Notes: generated from the sequence alone by a model not told the origin. A stretch of DNA of 50,242 bases from Chloroflexota bacterium (GCA_022573285.1 JACZUF010000022.1:1-50242); one strand, 5' to 3'. Positions 32,774 through 42,158 are shown, counted from the stretch's first letter. Translations and numbers: made by a program.

Positions 32774-34582
32774 TTAGAGGCCCATGGCGTAGCAGGTCCG
32801 GCGCGGGTCGCCGCCGGTGCTCAGGTGGCCGGTCTTGGGGTCTCTGACCGACACTGTGGCTCCCAGGCCGCAGTTGGCGGCCCGGTCTATGTCGTGTCCC
32901 CTGGCCCTCAGGGCCTCGGCGGTGCTTTTCGGGACGCCCGGCTCTAGGTCCAGCCGGCCGGGAAGATAGGTGTGGGGGTAGAAGGAGTTTACGACGCTTT
33001 GGCTGGCGAAGCGGGGCGCTTCGATCGCCTGCTGAGGGTCCATGCCAAAGACCAGCACGTTCAACATCAGTTGCACGTCGGCCTGGGCTTGGTTGTCGCC
33101 GCCGGGGCAGCCGATGGTCATCACCGGATGGCCGTCTTTGCGGACGATGTAATTGATCAAGGTGGTGCGGGGGCGCTTCCCCGGCTCGACCACGTTGGGA
33201 TGGCCCTCTTCGCAGTTGAACATCTCGATCCGGGTGCTGAGCGTGCAGCCCAGTTCCGGGAAGAACACGGACTTGGCGAAGGCGCCGCCGCTGATGGTTC
33301 CGCAGACCATGTTTCCCCGGTCGTCCAACACCGATACGTGGGTTGTGCCCTCGTGGGATGAGGAATCGGCCGCGCCGCTGGCCGAGGCCGCAACCGGAGA
33401 AGTCTTGGGGACAACGCCGTTCCCCTTGGAGAATGTCCAGGGGTCGCCGGGAGCCGGCTGCTCGGGGTAGGCCCGCTCTGGGTCCACCAGGCCGGCCCGC
33501 TCTTTGGCGTATTCCTTGGACAGCAGGCCGTCGATGGGGACCTCGGCGAATCCCGGGTCGGCGTAGAATGCCTCGCGGTCGCCGAATGCCAGCTTCAACG
33601 ATTCGGTGACCGTATGGATGTATTCGGGGGAGTTGTGGCCCATGGCCTTCAGGTCGAAGTTCTCCAGGATGTTCAGCGTTTGCTGGAGCATCGGGCCCTG
33701 GGTCCAGGTGTCGTGGCCAAGTATCTCGTGACCGGCGAAGGTGGTCGAGACCGGCTCGCCGAACTGGCTCTGGTAGTTGGCCAGGTCGTCCATGGACAGG
33801 ATCCCGCCGACCCGCGCCGACGATTCCACGATGGTCTTGGCGACGGACCCTTTGTAGAAAACGTCCCGCGCCGCCCGCAGCCCGGCCTTCCTGTCTCCGG
33901 AGCCGTTGCCTGCGGCGGAGGCCATGGCCTTCAGGGTGTTGGCCAGTCCGGGCTGGACCAGAAGGGAACCGGGTAGAGGGACCTGTTTATCGTCAAAGAA
34001 CACGTCCCAGCCTCCGGGAGGGTATTGGTTGAACTGCTGGTGAGTGGCGGGTGACTTAAGACGCTCCAGCATGTACTCGTAGTTGGGGATGCCGTTCTCG
34101 GCATATTCGATGGCCGGGGCCAAGACCTGGCCGATGGGCATACTGCCGTAGCGATCCAGAAGGGAGATGAATGCTCCGACGATCCCCGGAACGGTGAAGG
34201 AGAGGTGGGCCTGGCCGCCGGGTCCGGTGGGGATTCGGTCCAATCCCCTGGACTTGTAGAATTCCGCGGTGGCTTGGGCCGGCGCCACGCCCTGTCCGCT
34301 GAGGGACAACAGGTCTCCGCTGGCCGCATCGTAGAGCATGAACACGCCCTCCGCCGCCAGGGAATAGGAGGCGATGGGCTCGATCACCGCTGCCGCGAAG
34401 CCGGCGGCGGCGATGGCGTCGAAGGCGTTCCCGCCGTTCATCAGCATCCGCATGCCGGCCATGGAGGTTAGGTAGTGGCCGCTGGAGATCACTCCCTTGG
34501 TGGACCGCACCACCGGACGCCCGGTGCCGGGCAGATTGATGTCCCCCTGCTCCAGATCGTGAACGGCTTGTTGACGGGCCAT
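32774..34582 (-). CDS. ggt: Gamma-glutamyltransferase family protein
   Basis: A 602-residue N-terminal-nucleophile hydrolase. The ATG at 34582 follows AGGAG; the upstream open frame is not coding. Early GGT motifs are ISSGHYLTSMAGMRMLMNGGNAFDAIAAAGFA, and the autoprocessing site with the nucleophilic threonine is SHEGTTHVSVLDDRGNMVCG near residue 411. The substrate motif TLSTRIEMFNCEEGHPN and GCPGGDNQAQADVQ follow. No signal peptide is seen, unlike classical periplasmic GGT, so it may act in the cytoplasm. It may transfer or hydrolyse gamma-glutamyl groups of glutathione-like thiols or other amides; CapD-like or acylase roles are also possible. Confidence 0.85.
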   Translation of the reverse strand: MARQQAVHDLEQGDINLPGTGRPVVRSTKGVISSGHYLTSMAGMRMLMNGGNAFDAIAAAGFAAAVIEPIASYSLAAEGVFMLYDAASGDLLSLSGQGVAPAQATAEFYKSRGLDRIPTGPGGQAHLSFTVPGIVGAFISLLDRYGSMPIGQVLAPAIEYAENGIPNYEYMLERLKSPATHQQFNQYPPGGWDVFFDDKQVPLPGSLLVQPGLANTLKAMASAAGNGSGDRKAGLRAARDVFYKGSVAKTIVESSARVGGILSMDDLANYQSQFGEPVSTTFAGHEILGHDTWTQGPMLQQTLNILENFDLKAMGHNSPEYIHTVTESLKLAFGDREAFYADPGFAEVPIDGLLSKEYAKERAGLVDPERAYPEQPAPGDPWTFSKGNGVVPKTSPVAASASGAADSSSHEGTTHVSVLDDRGNMVCGTISGGAFAKSVFFPELGCTLSTRIEMFNCEEGHPNVVEPGKRPRTTLINYIVRKDGHPVMTIGCPGGDNQAQADVQLMLNVLVFGMDPQQAIEAPRFASQSVVNSFYPHTYLPGRLDLEPGVPKSTAEALRARGHDIDRAANCGLGATVSVRDPKTGHLSTGGDPRRTCYAMGL

Positions 34583-34675
34583 GAATAACTCCTGGTGTTG
34601 GTCTTTTATGTGGTGGAGGATGCCTGCGGCGGCGCCGGTATCTGGCATGCACGTAGGCGGAAATAGTAAAGGAGA

Positions 34676-34751
34676 TGGTCGGGGTGAGTGGATTCGAACC
34701 ACCGGCCTCTACGTCCCGAACGTAGCGCGCTAGCCACTGCGCTACACCCCG
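34676..34751 (-). tRNA. tRNA-Pro (anticodon CGG)
   Basis: On the minus strand, the acceptor stem CGGGGTG pairs with CACCCCG, and the D arm follows as GCGCAGTGGCTAGCGC. The anticodon stem CTACG/CGTAG encloses TTCGGGA, giving anticodon CGG. The T arm is GGTGG-TTCGAAT-CCACT, with discriminator A. The 3' CCA is encoded (34676-34678). It has no variable long arm. Confidence 0.95.
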
Positions 34752-34822
34752 ACTGCGCCTGCCGCCGTCCGGCTCCAGGTGCGCCGTGGCGCTGGGAGCG
34801 GGTCTTGGGCAGGGCCACAGCT

Positions 34823-34828
34823 ATTATA
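34823..34828 (-). promoter_or_regulatory. -10 box for the tRNA-Pro gene
   Basis: TATAAT on the minus strand, about 72 nt before the mature tRNA 5' end. The -35 region is weak. The match is perfect at the -10, so a promoter is plausible. Confidence 0.5.
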
Positions 34829-34860
34829 CCGCAACACAGGCTCGCGGGGACGGTTACGTG

Positions 34861-34899
34861 AAAAGCCCGCCATGCTTTTCTCAAGCGGCGGCGGGCTTT
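34861..34899 (-). terminator. Terminator downstream of the TlpA-like gene
   Basis: On the minus strand AAGCCCGCC (34890-34898) pairs with GGCGGGCTT (34863-34871), followed by TT. It starts about 25 nt past the stop codon of the TlpA-like gene. Confidence 0.65.
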
Positions 34900-34923
34900 C
34901 GTGGAATCGAATTTAGACGGCGG

Positions 34924-35541
34924 CTACTGGTTCAGCATCTCCAGGGTTATTTCCTCCAGGACCTCCCTGTTCAGAGCGCCGGTCCACTTTTTGAAGATCT
35001 GTCCCTGGGCATCGATGAAGATTGTTGTGGGCATGCCCAGCACTTCGTAGTCCCGGATGATCCCGCCTTCGGTGGTGAATCCGGTGGGATATGTCACGCC
35101 CAATTCTTGCAAAAGGTCCTGGGCGTCTTCCTGGCTGCCCAACCCCGTGAATTGCCCGATGTCTATCCCCAGCAAGAGGGCCCGGTCTTGGAACTTGTCA
35201 TTGAACTCTTGCAGGTCGGGCATTTCGGCCCGGCAGGGAGGGCACAGTCCGGCCCAGAAGTTTAGCACGATGGGCTTTTGGCCGACCAGGCCGCTGAAAT
35301 TTACCTCCTGGCCGCCGACCACGTCTTGGCCTTGGTACATTGTGATTAAGAAATCAGGCGCCAGATCACCGGAACTGGACGAGCCGTCCCCCGAACTGGA
35401 CGAACTGCTGCCGGTGCTGCTGCTGCAGGCGATCGCTGCCACCGTCAACACCAACGCCAATGGAATGAGAAACCGCAGCTTGTTTCGTTTCCTCCCGGCT
35501 TTCTGGCCGGCAGGCTGGTTATCCGTCGAATTGCCCCTCAA
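34924..35541 (-). CDS. TlpA/ResA-like thiol-disulfide oxidoreductase, lipoprotein
   Basis: A 205-residue exported thioredoxin. A basic N-terminus (KAGRKRNK) is followed by a hydrophobic signal segment and lipobox AIAC at residue 39, then a Ser/Gly-rich linker to about residue 58. The active site is NFWAGLCPPCRAEMPDLQEF, with CPPC near residue 100, and the cis-proline region is LGMPTTIFIDAQGQI. It is anchored to the outer face of the membrane and likely reduces or maintains cysteines of exported proteins, such as cytochrome c apoproteins. It stands alone between a tRNA and mfd. Confidence 0.85.
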   Translation of the reverse strand: MRGNSTDNQPAGQKAGRKRNKLRFLIPLALVLTVAAIACSSSTGSSSSSSGDGSSSSGDLAPDFLITMYQGQDVVGGQEVNFSGLVGQKPIVLNFWAGLCPPCRAEMPDLQEFNDKFQDRALLLGIDIGQFTGLGSQEDAQDLLQELGVTYPTGFTTEGGIIRDYEVLGMPTTIFIDAQGQIFKKWTGALNREVLEEITLEMLNQ

Positions 35542-35751
35542 TGCGTCCTCCGCCGTATTTCAGCTGTATTTCATCGGTTTAGCGCGGGTCCGTGCCCGGT
35601 ACGTATGGTTAGATGTGGCTGCCCTGATACGGGTTCGGGTATTTGTTACGCCATCAGAACCGACACCGTAGGCGCTGGTTACTAACTAATACGCCGGACC
35701 GCGCGGGACGGTTTGCCGGAATAGCGAAGATGCATCGGGCCCGCGTGGGGG

Positions 35752-38700
35752 TCAATCGGCGGAGGCCGCTCCCGACAAGGCTTTGAGGTTCTCCTGGAAG
35801 GCCGAGAACCGCTCCAGCACTCTGGTGAGGCGGGAGAACCATTCGTCGCCCAGTCTCCGCAGGGGCATCTGCATCTGGGTGTTGCCCACCTGGACCGATG
35901 GTCCCAAGGCCTTTTGGAGCGGCGCCCGTGCCCCGCCCACCGGCGCCCGCAGGGACAGTACGATTGCTTCGCTGCCCTGCACGATGGATTCCACCCCCAC
36001 GGTGGCGGCCAGGGCCCGGAGGCCGGCCAGGGTCAATAGGTTCTCGACCTCTTCGGGCAGGGGGCCGAAGCGGTCTCTCAGTTCTTCCCTGATCTCCTGG
36101 ACATCCTCTCGGTCGGTCATCTTGGCCAGACGCTGGTAGACCGCCAGGCGGGTGGGCAGGTGGTCGACGTAGTCCTCTGGGATGCGGGCGTTAAGCGGCA
36201 GGTCGATCCGTGGCAATTCGGGGGCCAATGGCTCGGACGTGACGCTCTTGCCCGATTCCTCCTCCAGTTCCCGCACCGCCTCATTCAAGAGTTGGGTGTA
36301 GAGATCGAGGCCGACGTCCTGGATGTGGCCGCTCTGGGACGCGCCCAGGATGTTGCCTGCGCCGCGAATCTCCAGGTCCCGCATGGCGATGCGGAAGCCG
36401 GCCCCCAATTCCGACGCCTCCAAGATGGCCTGGAGCCGGTGGTCCGCCGCCTCGGTGATGCGTCGTCCCCGGGGGACCATCAGGTAGGCGTAGGCCCGGT
36501 GTTCGCTACGGCCGACCCGGCCCCTTAGCTGGTAGAGTTGGGCCAGGCCGAACCGGTCGGCCCGTTCCACGATCAAAGTGTTCACGTTGGGCATGTCGAG
36601 GCCCGATTCGATGATGGTGGTGCAGACCAGCACATCGGCTTCGCCGTTGGCAAAATCCACCATCACCTCTTCCAGGTCCGATTCCGCCATCTGGCCGTGG
36701 CCGACCATGATTCGCGCCTGGGGCACCAGTTTGTTCAGATCGGCGGCGGCCTGGTTTATGGTGCGGACCCGGTTATGCAGGTAGAAGACCTGGCCGCCCC
36801 GCTCCATCTCCCGCAGGATGGCCTCTTTGATCACGTCCTCCGAGTACTCGGAGACAAAGGTCTTAACGGGCAGGCGGGCCTCGGGCGCGGAGTCCATGGT
36901 GCTGAGGTCGCGTATCCCCGATAGAGCCATGTTCAGAGTCCTGGGAATGGGGGTTGCGGTCAAAGTCAGCACGTCCACCTGTTGGCGCAGCTGCTTGAAG
37001 CGCTCTTTGTGGCTGACGCCGAAACGCTGTTCCTCGTCCACCACCGCCAGGCCAAGGTTCTTGAACTGCACGTCCTTCTGCAGCAGCCGGTGCGTGCCGA
37101 TGACTATATCGACGCTGCCGTCCTTCAGCCCCTCGATCACTTCCAGTTGCTCTTTATGGGTCCGGAACCGGCTCAACACCTCGATCCTGACCGGGAAGGG
37201 ACTGAGCCGCTCGGTGAAGGTGGCGTAGTGCTGCTGGGCCAGGACCGTGGTGGGGACCAAGATGCCCACCTGCATGCCGTCGTTCACCGACTTAAAGGCG
37301 GCCCTGAGGGCGATCTCGGTCTTGCCGTAGCCAACGTCGCCGCAGATAAGACGGTCCATGGGGCGGGTTGTCTCCATGTCGTTCTTGACGTCGATAATGG
37401 CCTGGGTTTGGTCCGGGGTCTCAACAAAGGGGAAGGAGTCCTCAAGCTCCTGCTGCCAAACCGTGTCGCCGCCATGTTCGTGGCCCTCGGCCAGGGCCCT
37501 GGCGGCGTTGATGCGCAGCAGCTCTTGGGCCATCTCTCTGGTGGCGCCCTTCACCCGCTGCTTCACCCGGGCCCACTCGGCGGTGCTGAGGCGGGTGAGG
37601 GAGGGCGGCTGGTCCTGGGCGCCCAGGTAGGCCGAAACCCGGTCCAGGTGGTCGGTGGGCACGTACAGCTTGTCGTTGTCGGCGTACTCCAGGATGAGGT
37701 ACTCTTTCTCGTCATCGTCGTCGCCGATGCGGGTGGTGCCGGCGAACCGGGCCACGCCATGGTCGATGTGCACCACGTGGGCCCCCGGCACCAGGTCGGC
37801 CAGCACCACCTCCGGCCCGTGCTCGGCCTTGCGGCGGCGGTGGTAACGCTGCTCCTTCACCGTCCCGAACAGTTCGGAGTCGGTCAGCAGGACCAGAGCG
37901 CCAACCCCGCCGGACTCTCCAGTAGGCAGCTCAACGGTCCACCCGTCCCGCAGGGAGCCCGGCAGCAGGCAGACCTGACCGGGCGAAGGAGCGCTTTCCA
38001 GAGAATCGGATTGGGTGACGCCGACACCTTCCTGCTCCAGTATCTCCGCGACCCGGCGCTGGTGCTGGGTGACGGCCACCACCGCGTAATTGGCGGCCTG
38101 GTGGCGGCGCAGGTCGGCGGCCAGTTGTTCCAGCTTGCCGTAGTAGGGGGTTGAGGGGCGGAATATCCGGTCCTCGTCGTCGCCCACCCAGGTCTGGAGC
38201 TTCATCTGGCGCACGCCGCTCAACCGGTGGGAGAACTCCTCCCAGCCCATGTGGGGCGAAGGGAAATTGACCGGCAACTCTCCCCGGGCCTCCCGGGCCT
38301 CCCGCATGCGCTGGAACCGCTCTTCCAGTTCCTGGGCCTCGGCTTCCACCCGGCCGGCCCGTTCCAGCACCACCAGGCCGTTGGCCCCGATATATTCCAT
38401 CAGGTGGGCCTGGTTGACCAGGCCGTTGTAGAAAGAGAGGGTCTCTGGATTGGGCGATGAGGAGAGTAGCGACAGTTCATCGGCCATGCGGTCCCGGACT
38501 TCATCGCCGCATTTGGCGTAGTCCAAGGCCTCGGTCCGCGCGGCGATTGTCTCCGGGTTGGCCAGGCTGGGCAGTTGCTCACGGGCTGGGGCCAGGCGCA
38601 CCTCGCCGGCGGGCCGGATGGAGCGTTGGGAGACCGGGTCGAAGTAGCGGATGGTGTCGATCTCGTCGTCCCACAGTTCTATGCGCAGAGGCCATTCGGA

Positions 38701-39327
38701 CCCAGTGGGGTAAACGTCCAGTATGCCGCCGCGGTGGCTGAAGCTTCCCGGGCCCTCCACCACCGGTTCGTTGCGGTAGCCCAGGTCCAGCCACTGGCCG
38801 AGGAGGGTGTTGATCCGTATCCGGTCGCCCTTCCGCCAAAGGCTCAGTTCGCCGGTGGAGGGAAAAACGCCGGCCATCAGCTCTGGGGGCAGGGTGTAGA
38901 GCAGGGCCGAGCCCACCGAGCAGACCACCAGGGGTTGGATGTCCGGCCCCGCCGGTTTGGACCCGGCGAACCCGCCGGCCTCCGCCAACGCCGCCAGGGC
39001 GCTGAGGCGCTGGTTGCCGGTGTTGGCGTCCACCGCCAGCCGCTCGAAGGGCAGTACCTCGGGCTCGGGCAGCAGGTGGATGGGCTGGTCGTCGCCCAGA
39101 TAGGTCAACAATTGGTCGTGGAGACGCCGGGCGTCGTCGGGCCGGGGCGTGACCACCAGGATGGGTCCCTGCTGGCGGCGCCACAGAGAGGCCAGGAAGG
39201 CGGCGCGGGCGCCCTGGCGAACGGTGACTACGGACTCTCCTCCCCCCGATGCATCGGGGCATGAGTCCACGTTCCGGCGGTGCTCGGGATGGCGGTCCAG
39301 TAGTTCCAGGACTCCATTGAGGGTCAT
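35752..39327 (-). CDS. mfd: Transcription-repair coupling factor Mfd
   Basis: A 1191-residue protein of Mfd size. The N-terminal UvrB-like part includes HLLPEPEVLPFERLAVDANT and a GGILDVYP element, the RNA polymerase-interaction domain starts near VLADLVPGAHVVHIDHG, and the RecG-like motor has Walker A GDVGYGKTEIAL near residue 662, the DEEQ box (VVDEEQRFGV), TATPIPRTLNMAL and QLRGRVGRSEHRAYAYL. The C-terminal TRCF domain ends near residue 1140. It releases stalled RNA polymerase and recruits UvrA. A 16-nt palindrome lies inside codons 23-28, unusual for this gene (see findings). Confidence 0.94.
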   Translation of the reverse strand: MTLNGVLELLDRHPEHRRNVDSCPDASGGGESVVTVRQGARAAFLASLWRRQQGPILVVTPRPDDARRLHDQLLTYLGDDQPIHLLPEPEVLPFERLAVDANTGNQRLSALAALAEAGGFAGSKPAGPDIQPLVVCSVGSALLYTLPPELMAGVFPSTGELSLWRKGDRIRINTLLGQWLDLGYRNEPVVEGPGSFSHRGGILDVYPTGSEWPLRIELWDDEIDTIRYFDPVSQRSIRPAGEVRLAPAREQLPSLANPETIAARTEALDYAKCGDEVRDRMADELSLLSSSPNPETLSFYNGLVNQAHLMEYIGANGLVVLERAGRVEAEAQELEERFQRMREAREARGELPVNFPSPHMGWEEFSHRLSGVRQMKLQTWVGDDEDRIFRPSTPYYGKLEQLAADLRRHQAANYAVVAVTQHQRRVAEILEQEGVGVTQSDSLESAPSPGQVCLLPGSLRDGWTVELPTGESGGVGALVLLTDSELFGTVKEQRYHRRRKAEHGPEVVLADLVPGAHVVHIDHGVARFAGTTRIGDDDDEKEYLILEYADNDKLYVPTDHLDRVSAYLGAQDQPPSLTRLSTAEWARVKQRVKGATREMAQELLRINAARALAEGHEHGGDTVWQQELEDSFPFVETPDQTQAIIDVKNDMETTRPMDRLICGDVGYGKTEIALRAAFKSVNDGMQVGILVPTTVLAQQHYATFTERLSPFPVRIEVLSRFRTHKEQLEVIEGLKDGSVDIVIGTHRLLQKDVQFKNLGLAVVDEEQRFGVSHKERFKQLRQQVDVLTLTATPIPRTLNMALSGIRDLSTMDSAPEARLPVKTFVSEYSEDVIKEAILREMERGGQVFYLHNRVRTINQAAADLNKLVPQARIMVGHGQMAESDLEEVMVDFANGEADVLVCTTIIESGLDMPNVNTLIVERADRFGLAQLYQLRGRVGRSEHRAYAYLMVPRGRRITEAADHRLQAILEASELGAGFRIAMRDLEIRGAGNILGASQSGHIQDVGLDLYTQLLNEAVRELEEESGKSVTSEPLAPELPRIDLPLNARIPEDYVDHLPTRLAVYQRLAKMTDREDVQEIREELRDRFGPLPEEVENLLTLAGLRALAATVGVESIVQGSEAIVLSLRAPVGGARAPLQKALGPSVQVGNTQMQMPLRRLGDEWFSRLTRVLERFSAFQENLKALSGAASAD

Positions 39328-39416
39328 ATTTTGGCCAGAATCTCCAAATAAAACTTCCGAATAAAGCCTCGTACAGATACGGCGTTTTGAGGCCGGGACT
39401 TAATTTGACACGCCGG

Positions 39417-39442
39417 AAAAGAGGCTGGCAACGAAGCCAGCC
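39417..39442 (-). terminator. Terminator-like hairpin in the mfd leader
   Basis: On the minus strand GGCTGGC (39436-39442) pairs with GCCAGCC (39423-39429), then TCTTTT. It lies about 90 nt upstream of the mfd ATG, so it either ends an antisense/readthrough transcript or acts as a leader attenuator. Position, not experiment, supports this. Confidence 0.4.
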
Positions 39443-39526
39443 CCTTCGCAACTATTTTATGGCCTGGGAGCGTTTGTTACAAGTTGATTTTGGCCATTCT
39501 TGAAATCCGGTGGCCCGGTGGGTGCG

Positions 39527-39574
39527 TGCTATAATATCTGGCGAGCGGGGCGGCCTCGGACCGCCCATTTTTTT
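39527..39574 (+). promoter_or_regulatory. proB promoter with an immediate terminator-like leader hairpin
   Basis: TGCTATAAT (39527-39535) is a perfect extended -10. Starting about 7 nt later, GGGCGG (39548-39553) pairs with CCGCCC (39561-39566), followed by A and seven T (39568-39574). The proB ATG is 31 nt beyond. This looks like a transcriptional attenuator within the proB leader, or the end of a very short upstream transcript. Confidence 0.55.
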
Positions 39575-39605
39575 GCCCCACTTTCCAGCCCAGAAGACCT
39601 TGATC

Positions 39606-40793
39606 ATGGCCAGAGCAAGTCAGCATCCCAAGGCATCTACCGAACCAGCTTCATCCAAACTAGAATCCGAGTCCGGCGGCCTGCGTTACCGGCGCATCGT
39701 GGTCAAAGCCGGGACCGGCGCCCTGACCGGCCCTTCCGGTTTGGACGCGGAGGTGATGGCCGACGTGGTGCGTCAGGTCTGCCAGGTCCGCGACGCCGGG
39801 GGAGAAGTGCTGCTGGTAACCTCGGGCGCAATCGCCGCCGGCCGGTCGGCCTTGGGCCAGTCCCGTGGCGATTTGGGACTCGACATCTCTTCCCGGCAGG
39901 TGTTCGCCGCCGTGGGCCAGAGCCGGTTGATGCACACCTACCAGGAGATGTTCGCCTCCCACGGCGCTCAGATCGCCCAGACCCTGCTGACCATCGCAGA
40001 CCTGTCCAACCGGCAGTCCTATCTGAACGTGGGCAACACCTTGCAGCGCCTGTTGGAGTTGGGGGTGGTGCCGGTGCTCAACGAGAATGACGTGGTGGCC
40101 GTCGATGAGATCGGCGAGGTGTTCGGGGACAACGACCGTCTCTCGGCCCTGGTGGCCAACCTGGTGGACGCCGACCTGCTGCTGGTCCTGACCGACACCG
40201 AGGGCCTATATTCGGCGGACCCCAAGACCGACCCCAATGCCACCCTGATCGCCGAGGTGGACCAGGTGGATGCCAGGATCGAGGCCCTGGCCGGGGAGAA
40301 TCTGCATCCCTGGGCCAGGGGCGGGATGGCCACCAAACTGGAAGCGGCCAAGCTGGTCACGGCGTCGGGCATCCCCATGGTGCTGTGCCACGGCCGGGCC
40401 GAGAACGCCGTGCTCCGTGCCGCACGGGGCGAGCCGGTGGGCACCTATTTCAAGCCCGCCGACGGCAAGATGGAGGCCCGCAAACGGTGGATGCTGAGCG
40501 GCATCTCCCAGCGGGGCAAAATCATCGTGGACGCCGGAGCGGCTGGGGCCCTGTTGGAAAACCACCGCAGCCTGCTTCCCGCCGGCATCAAGTCCGTGGA
40601 GGGAGATTTCGACCGCGGCGAGGCCATCTATGTGGTGGATTCCGAGGGCAATAAGATTGCCTGCGGCATCTCCAACTACGCGGCCCGGGACATAGCCAAG
40701 ATCCAAGGGCTGCGCTCGGACCGCATCGAAGAGACCCTTGGCTACCACTACGGCCAGGAAGTGGTGCACCGGAATAACCTGGTCCTCCTATAG
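39606..40793 (+). CDS. proB: Glutamate 5-kinase
   Basis: A 395-residue ProB: amino-acid kinase domain with YRRIVVKAGTGALTG, EVLLVTSGAIAAGRSALG, VPVLNENDVVAVDEIGEVFGDNDRLSALVA and LTDTEGLYSADPKTDP, then RGGMATKLEAAKLV, and a C-terminal PUA domain (about residues 295-380). The ATG at 39606 is chosen because earlier in-frame codons lie in the leader terminator region. It phosphorylates glutamate in the first step of proline synthesis. proA follows after 13 nt. Proline feedback normally acts through this enzyme. Confidence 0.93.
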   Translation: MARASQHPKASTEPASSKLESESGGLRYRRIVVKAGTGALTGPSGLDAEVMADVVRQVCQVRDAGGEVLLVTSGAIAAGRSALGQSRGDLGLDISSRQVFAAVGQSRLMHTYQEMFASHGAQIAQTLLTIADLSNRQSYLNVGNTLQRLLELGVVPVLNENDVVAVDEIGEVFGDNDRLSALVANLVDADLLLVLTDTEGLYSADPKTDPNATLIAEVDQVDARIEALAGENLHPWARGGMATKLEAAKLVTASGIPMVLCHGRAENAVLRAARGEPVGTYFKPADGKMEARKRWMLSGISQRGKIIVDAGAAGALLENHRSLLPAGIKSVEGDFDRGEAIYVVDSEGNKIACGISNYAARDIAKIQGLRSDRIEETLGYHYGQEVVHRNNLVLL

Positions 40794-40806
40794 GGCGGTG
40801 AGTGAG

Positions 40807-42084
40807 ATGACCACCAAGACAGTGCAAGACCTAAACGCCCTGGGCCAAGCCGCCAGAAAGGCCGCCCGGAAGTTGGCCCGGTTGTCGACCGAGGACAAGA
40901 ACCGGGTGCTGATCAATCTGGCCGGTCTGCTCCGGTCCGACCAGGCGGACGTGCTGGCGGCCAACCAACAGGACTACCGGGAAGCCAAGGCCGATGGATT
41001 GGAAGAGTCCCTGTTGGACCGTTTGCTGCTGACCGGGGAGCGGCTGAACGGCACCGCCGACGAGGTCCAGCGGGTCGCCGAACTGCCGGACCCGGTGGGC
41101 GAGGTTATCGAGACGGCCACCATGCCCAACGGCCTGGTCACCAGCCGCCGCCGGGTGCCCCTGGGTGTGGTCGGCAGCATCTACGAGTCCCGGCCCAACG
41201 TGACCGTGGACATCTTCGGCCTCTGTCTCAAATCTGGCAACGCCTGCATCCTGCGGGGCGGCAAGGAGGCGATACGCTCCAACACGGCGCTGGTGGCCTT
41301 GCTGCGGAGGGCCCTGTCGGACGCCGCCGTGACCGAAGACGCCGTCCAGTTCGTGGACAATCCGGACCGGTCGCTGGTGGACGCCATGCTCAAGATGAAC
41401 GAATACATCGACCTGCTGGTGCCCCGGGGCGGCGCGAGTCTGGTCAAGTTCGTGGCCGAGAACGCCACCATGCCGGCGGTCACCGGCGGCATCGGGGTCT
41501 GCCACACCTACGTGGACCGGTCAGCCGACCTGAAGATGGCGGTCGAGATCGTCCACAACGCCAAGGTGAGGCGCCCCTCCATCTGCAACGCCCTGGACAC
41601 CTTGCTGGTGCACTCGGAAGTCGCCGCCGAAGGACTGCCGCTCATCGCCAAGAAACTGACCGCTTCGGGCGTGGAGTTGCACTGCGACAAACGGGCCCTC
41701 AGCATCCTGGGACCCGACGCGCCGGACACGGCCCTGCCGGCCAACGAGGAAGATTGGGGCAAGGAGTTCCTTTCCCTCACCGCCGCCGTGAAGGTGGTGG
41801 ACTCCCTGGACGACGCGCTGGAGCACATCGAGACCTACGGTTCCGGTCACTCCGAGGCGATCATCACCGAGGATGACGCGGCGGCCACCAGGTTCTTGGA
41901 CGAGGTGGACGCGGCGGCGGTCTACGTCAACGCCAGCACCCAGTTCACCGACGGCGGGCAGTTCGGCCTCGGCGCGGAGGTGGGCATCAGCACCCAGAAG
42001 TACCATGCCCGCGGGCCCATGGGCTTGAAGGAGCTGACGTCATATAAATGGATCATAGTTGGCAAGGGACAGATTCGGCCGTAG
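40807..42084 (+). CDS. proA: Gamma-glutamyl phosphate reductase
   Basis: A 425-residue ProA of the aldehyde dehydrogenase fold. The NADP region is VPLGVVGSIYESRPNVTVDIFGLCLKSGNACILRGGKEA, and the catalytic cysteine is in VRRPSICNALDTLLVH near residue 260. EYIDLLVPRGGASLVKFVAENATMPAVTGGIGVCHTYVD lies near 200. The C-terminus is TSYKWIIVGKGQIRP. It reduces the product of ProB to glutamate semialdehyde. It is 13 nt downstream of proB. Its last 40 nt are repeated imperfectly just after the stop codon. Confidence 0.94.
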   Translation: MTTKTVQDLNALGQAARKAARKLARLSTEDKNRVLINLAGLLRSDQADVLAANQQDYREAKADGLEESLLDRLLLTGERLNGTADEVQRVAELPDPVGEVIETATMPNGLVTSRRRVPLGVVGSIYESRPNVTVDIFGLCLKSGNACILRGGKEAIRSNTALVALLRRALSDAAVTEDAVQFVDNPDRSLVDAMLKMNEYIDLLVPRGGASLVKFVAENATMPAVTGGIGVCHTYVDRSADLKMAVEIVHNAKVRRPSICNALDTLLVHSEVAAEGLPLIAKKLTASGVELHCDKRALSILGPDAPDTALPANEEDWGKEFLSLTAAVKVVDSLDDALEHIETYGSGHSEAIITEDDAAATRFLDEVDAAAVYVNASTQFTDGGQFGLGAEVGISTQKYHARGPMGLKELTSYKWIIVGKGQIRP

Positions 42085-42131
42085 CCACGGCGTAAATGGG
42101 TCATAATCGCCAACGGCAGGTCAGGCCGTAG
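42045..42131 (+). repeat. Imperfect tandem duplication of the proA 3' end
   Basis: The last 40 nt of proA (42045-42084) recur as 39 nt at 42093-42131: both start TAAATGG, share TCATA and GCCGTAG, and differ by substitutions and a one-base gap. The copy lies in the leader of the next gene and has no start codon. Confidence 0.7.
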
Positions 42132-42158
42132 ACAAGGGGGCACAGGGAGGAGCGTTCT

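Noticed and set aside
36982-38154. A 390-codon plus-strand frame inside mfd
   Set aside because: It is a shadow of the highly conserved Mfd frame.
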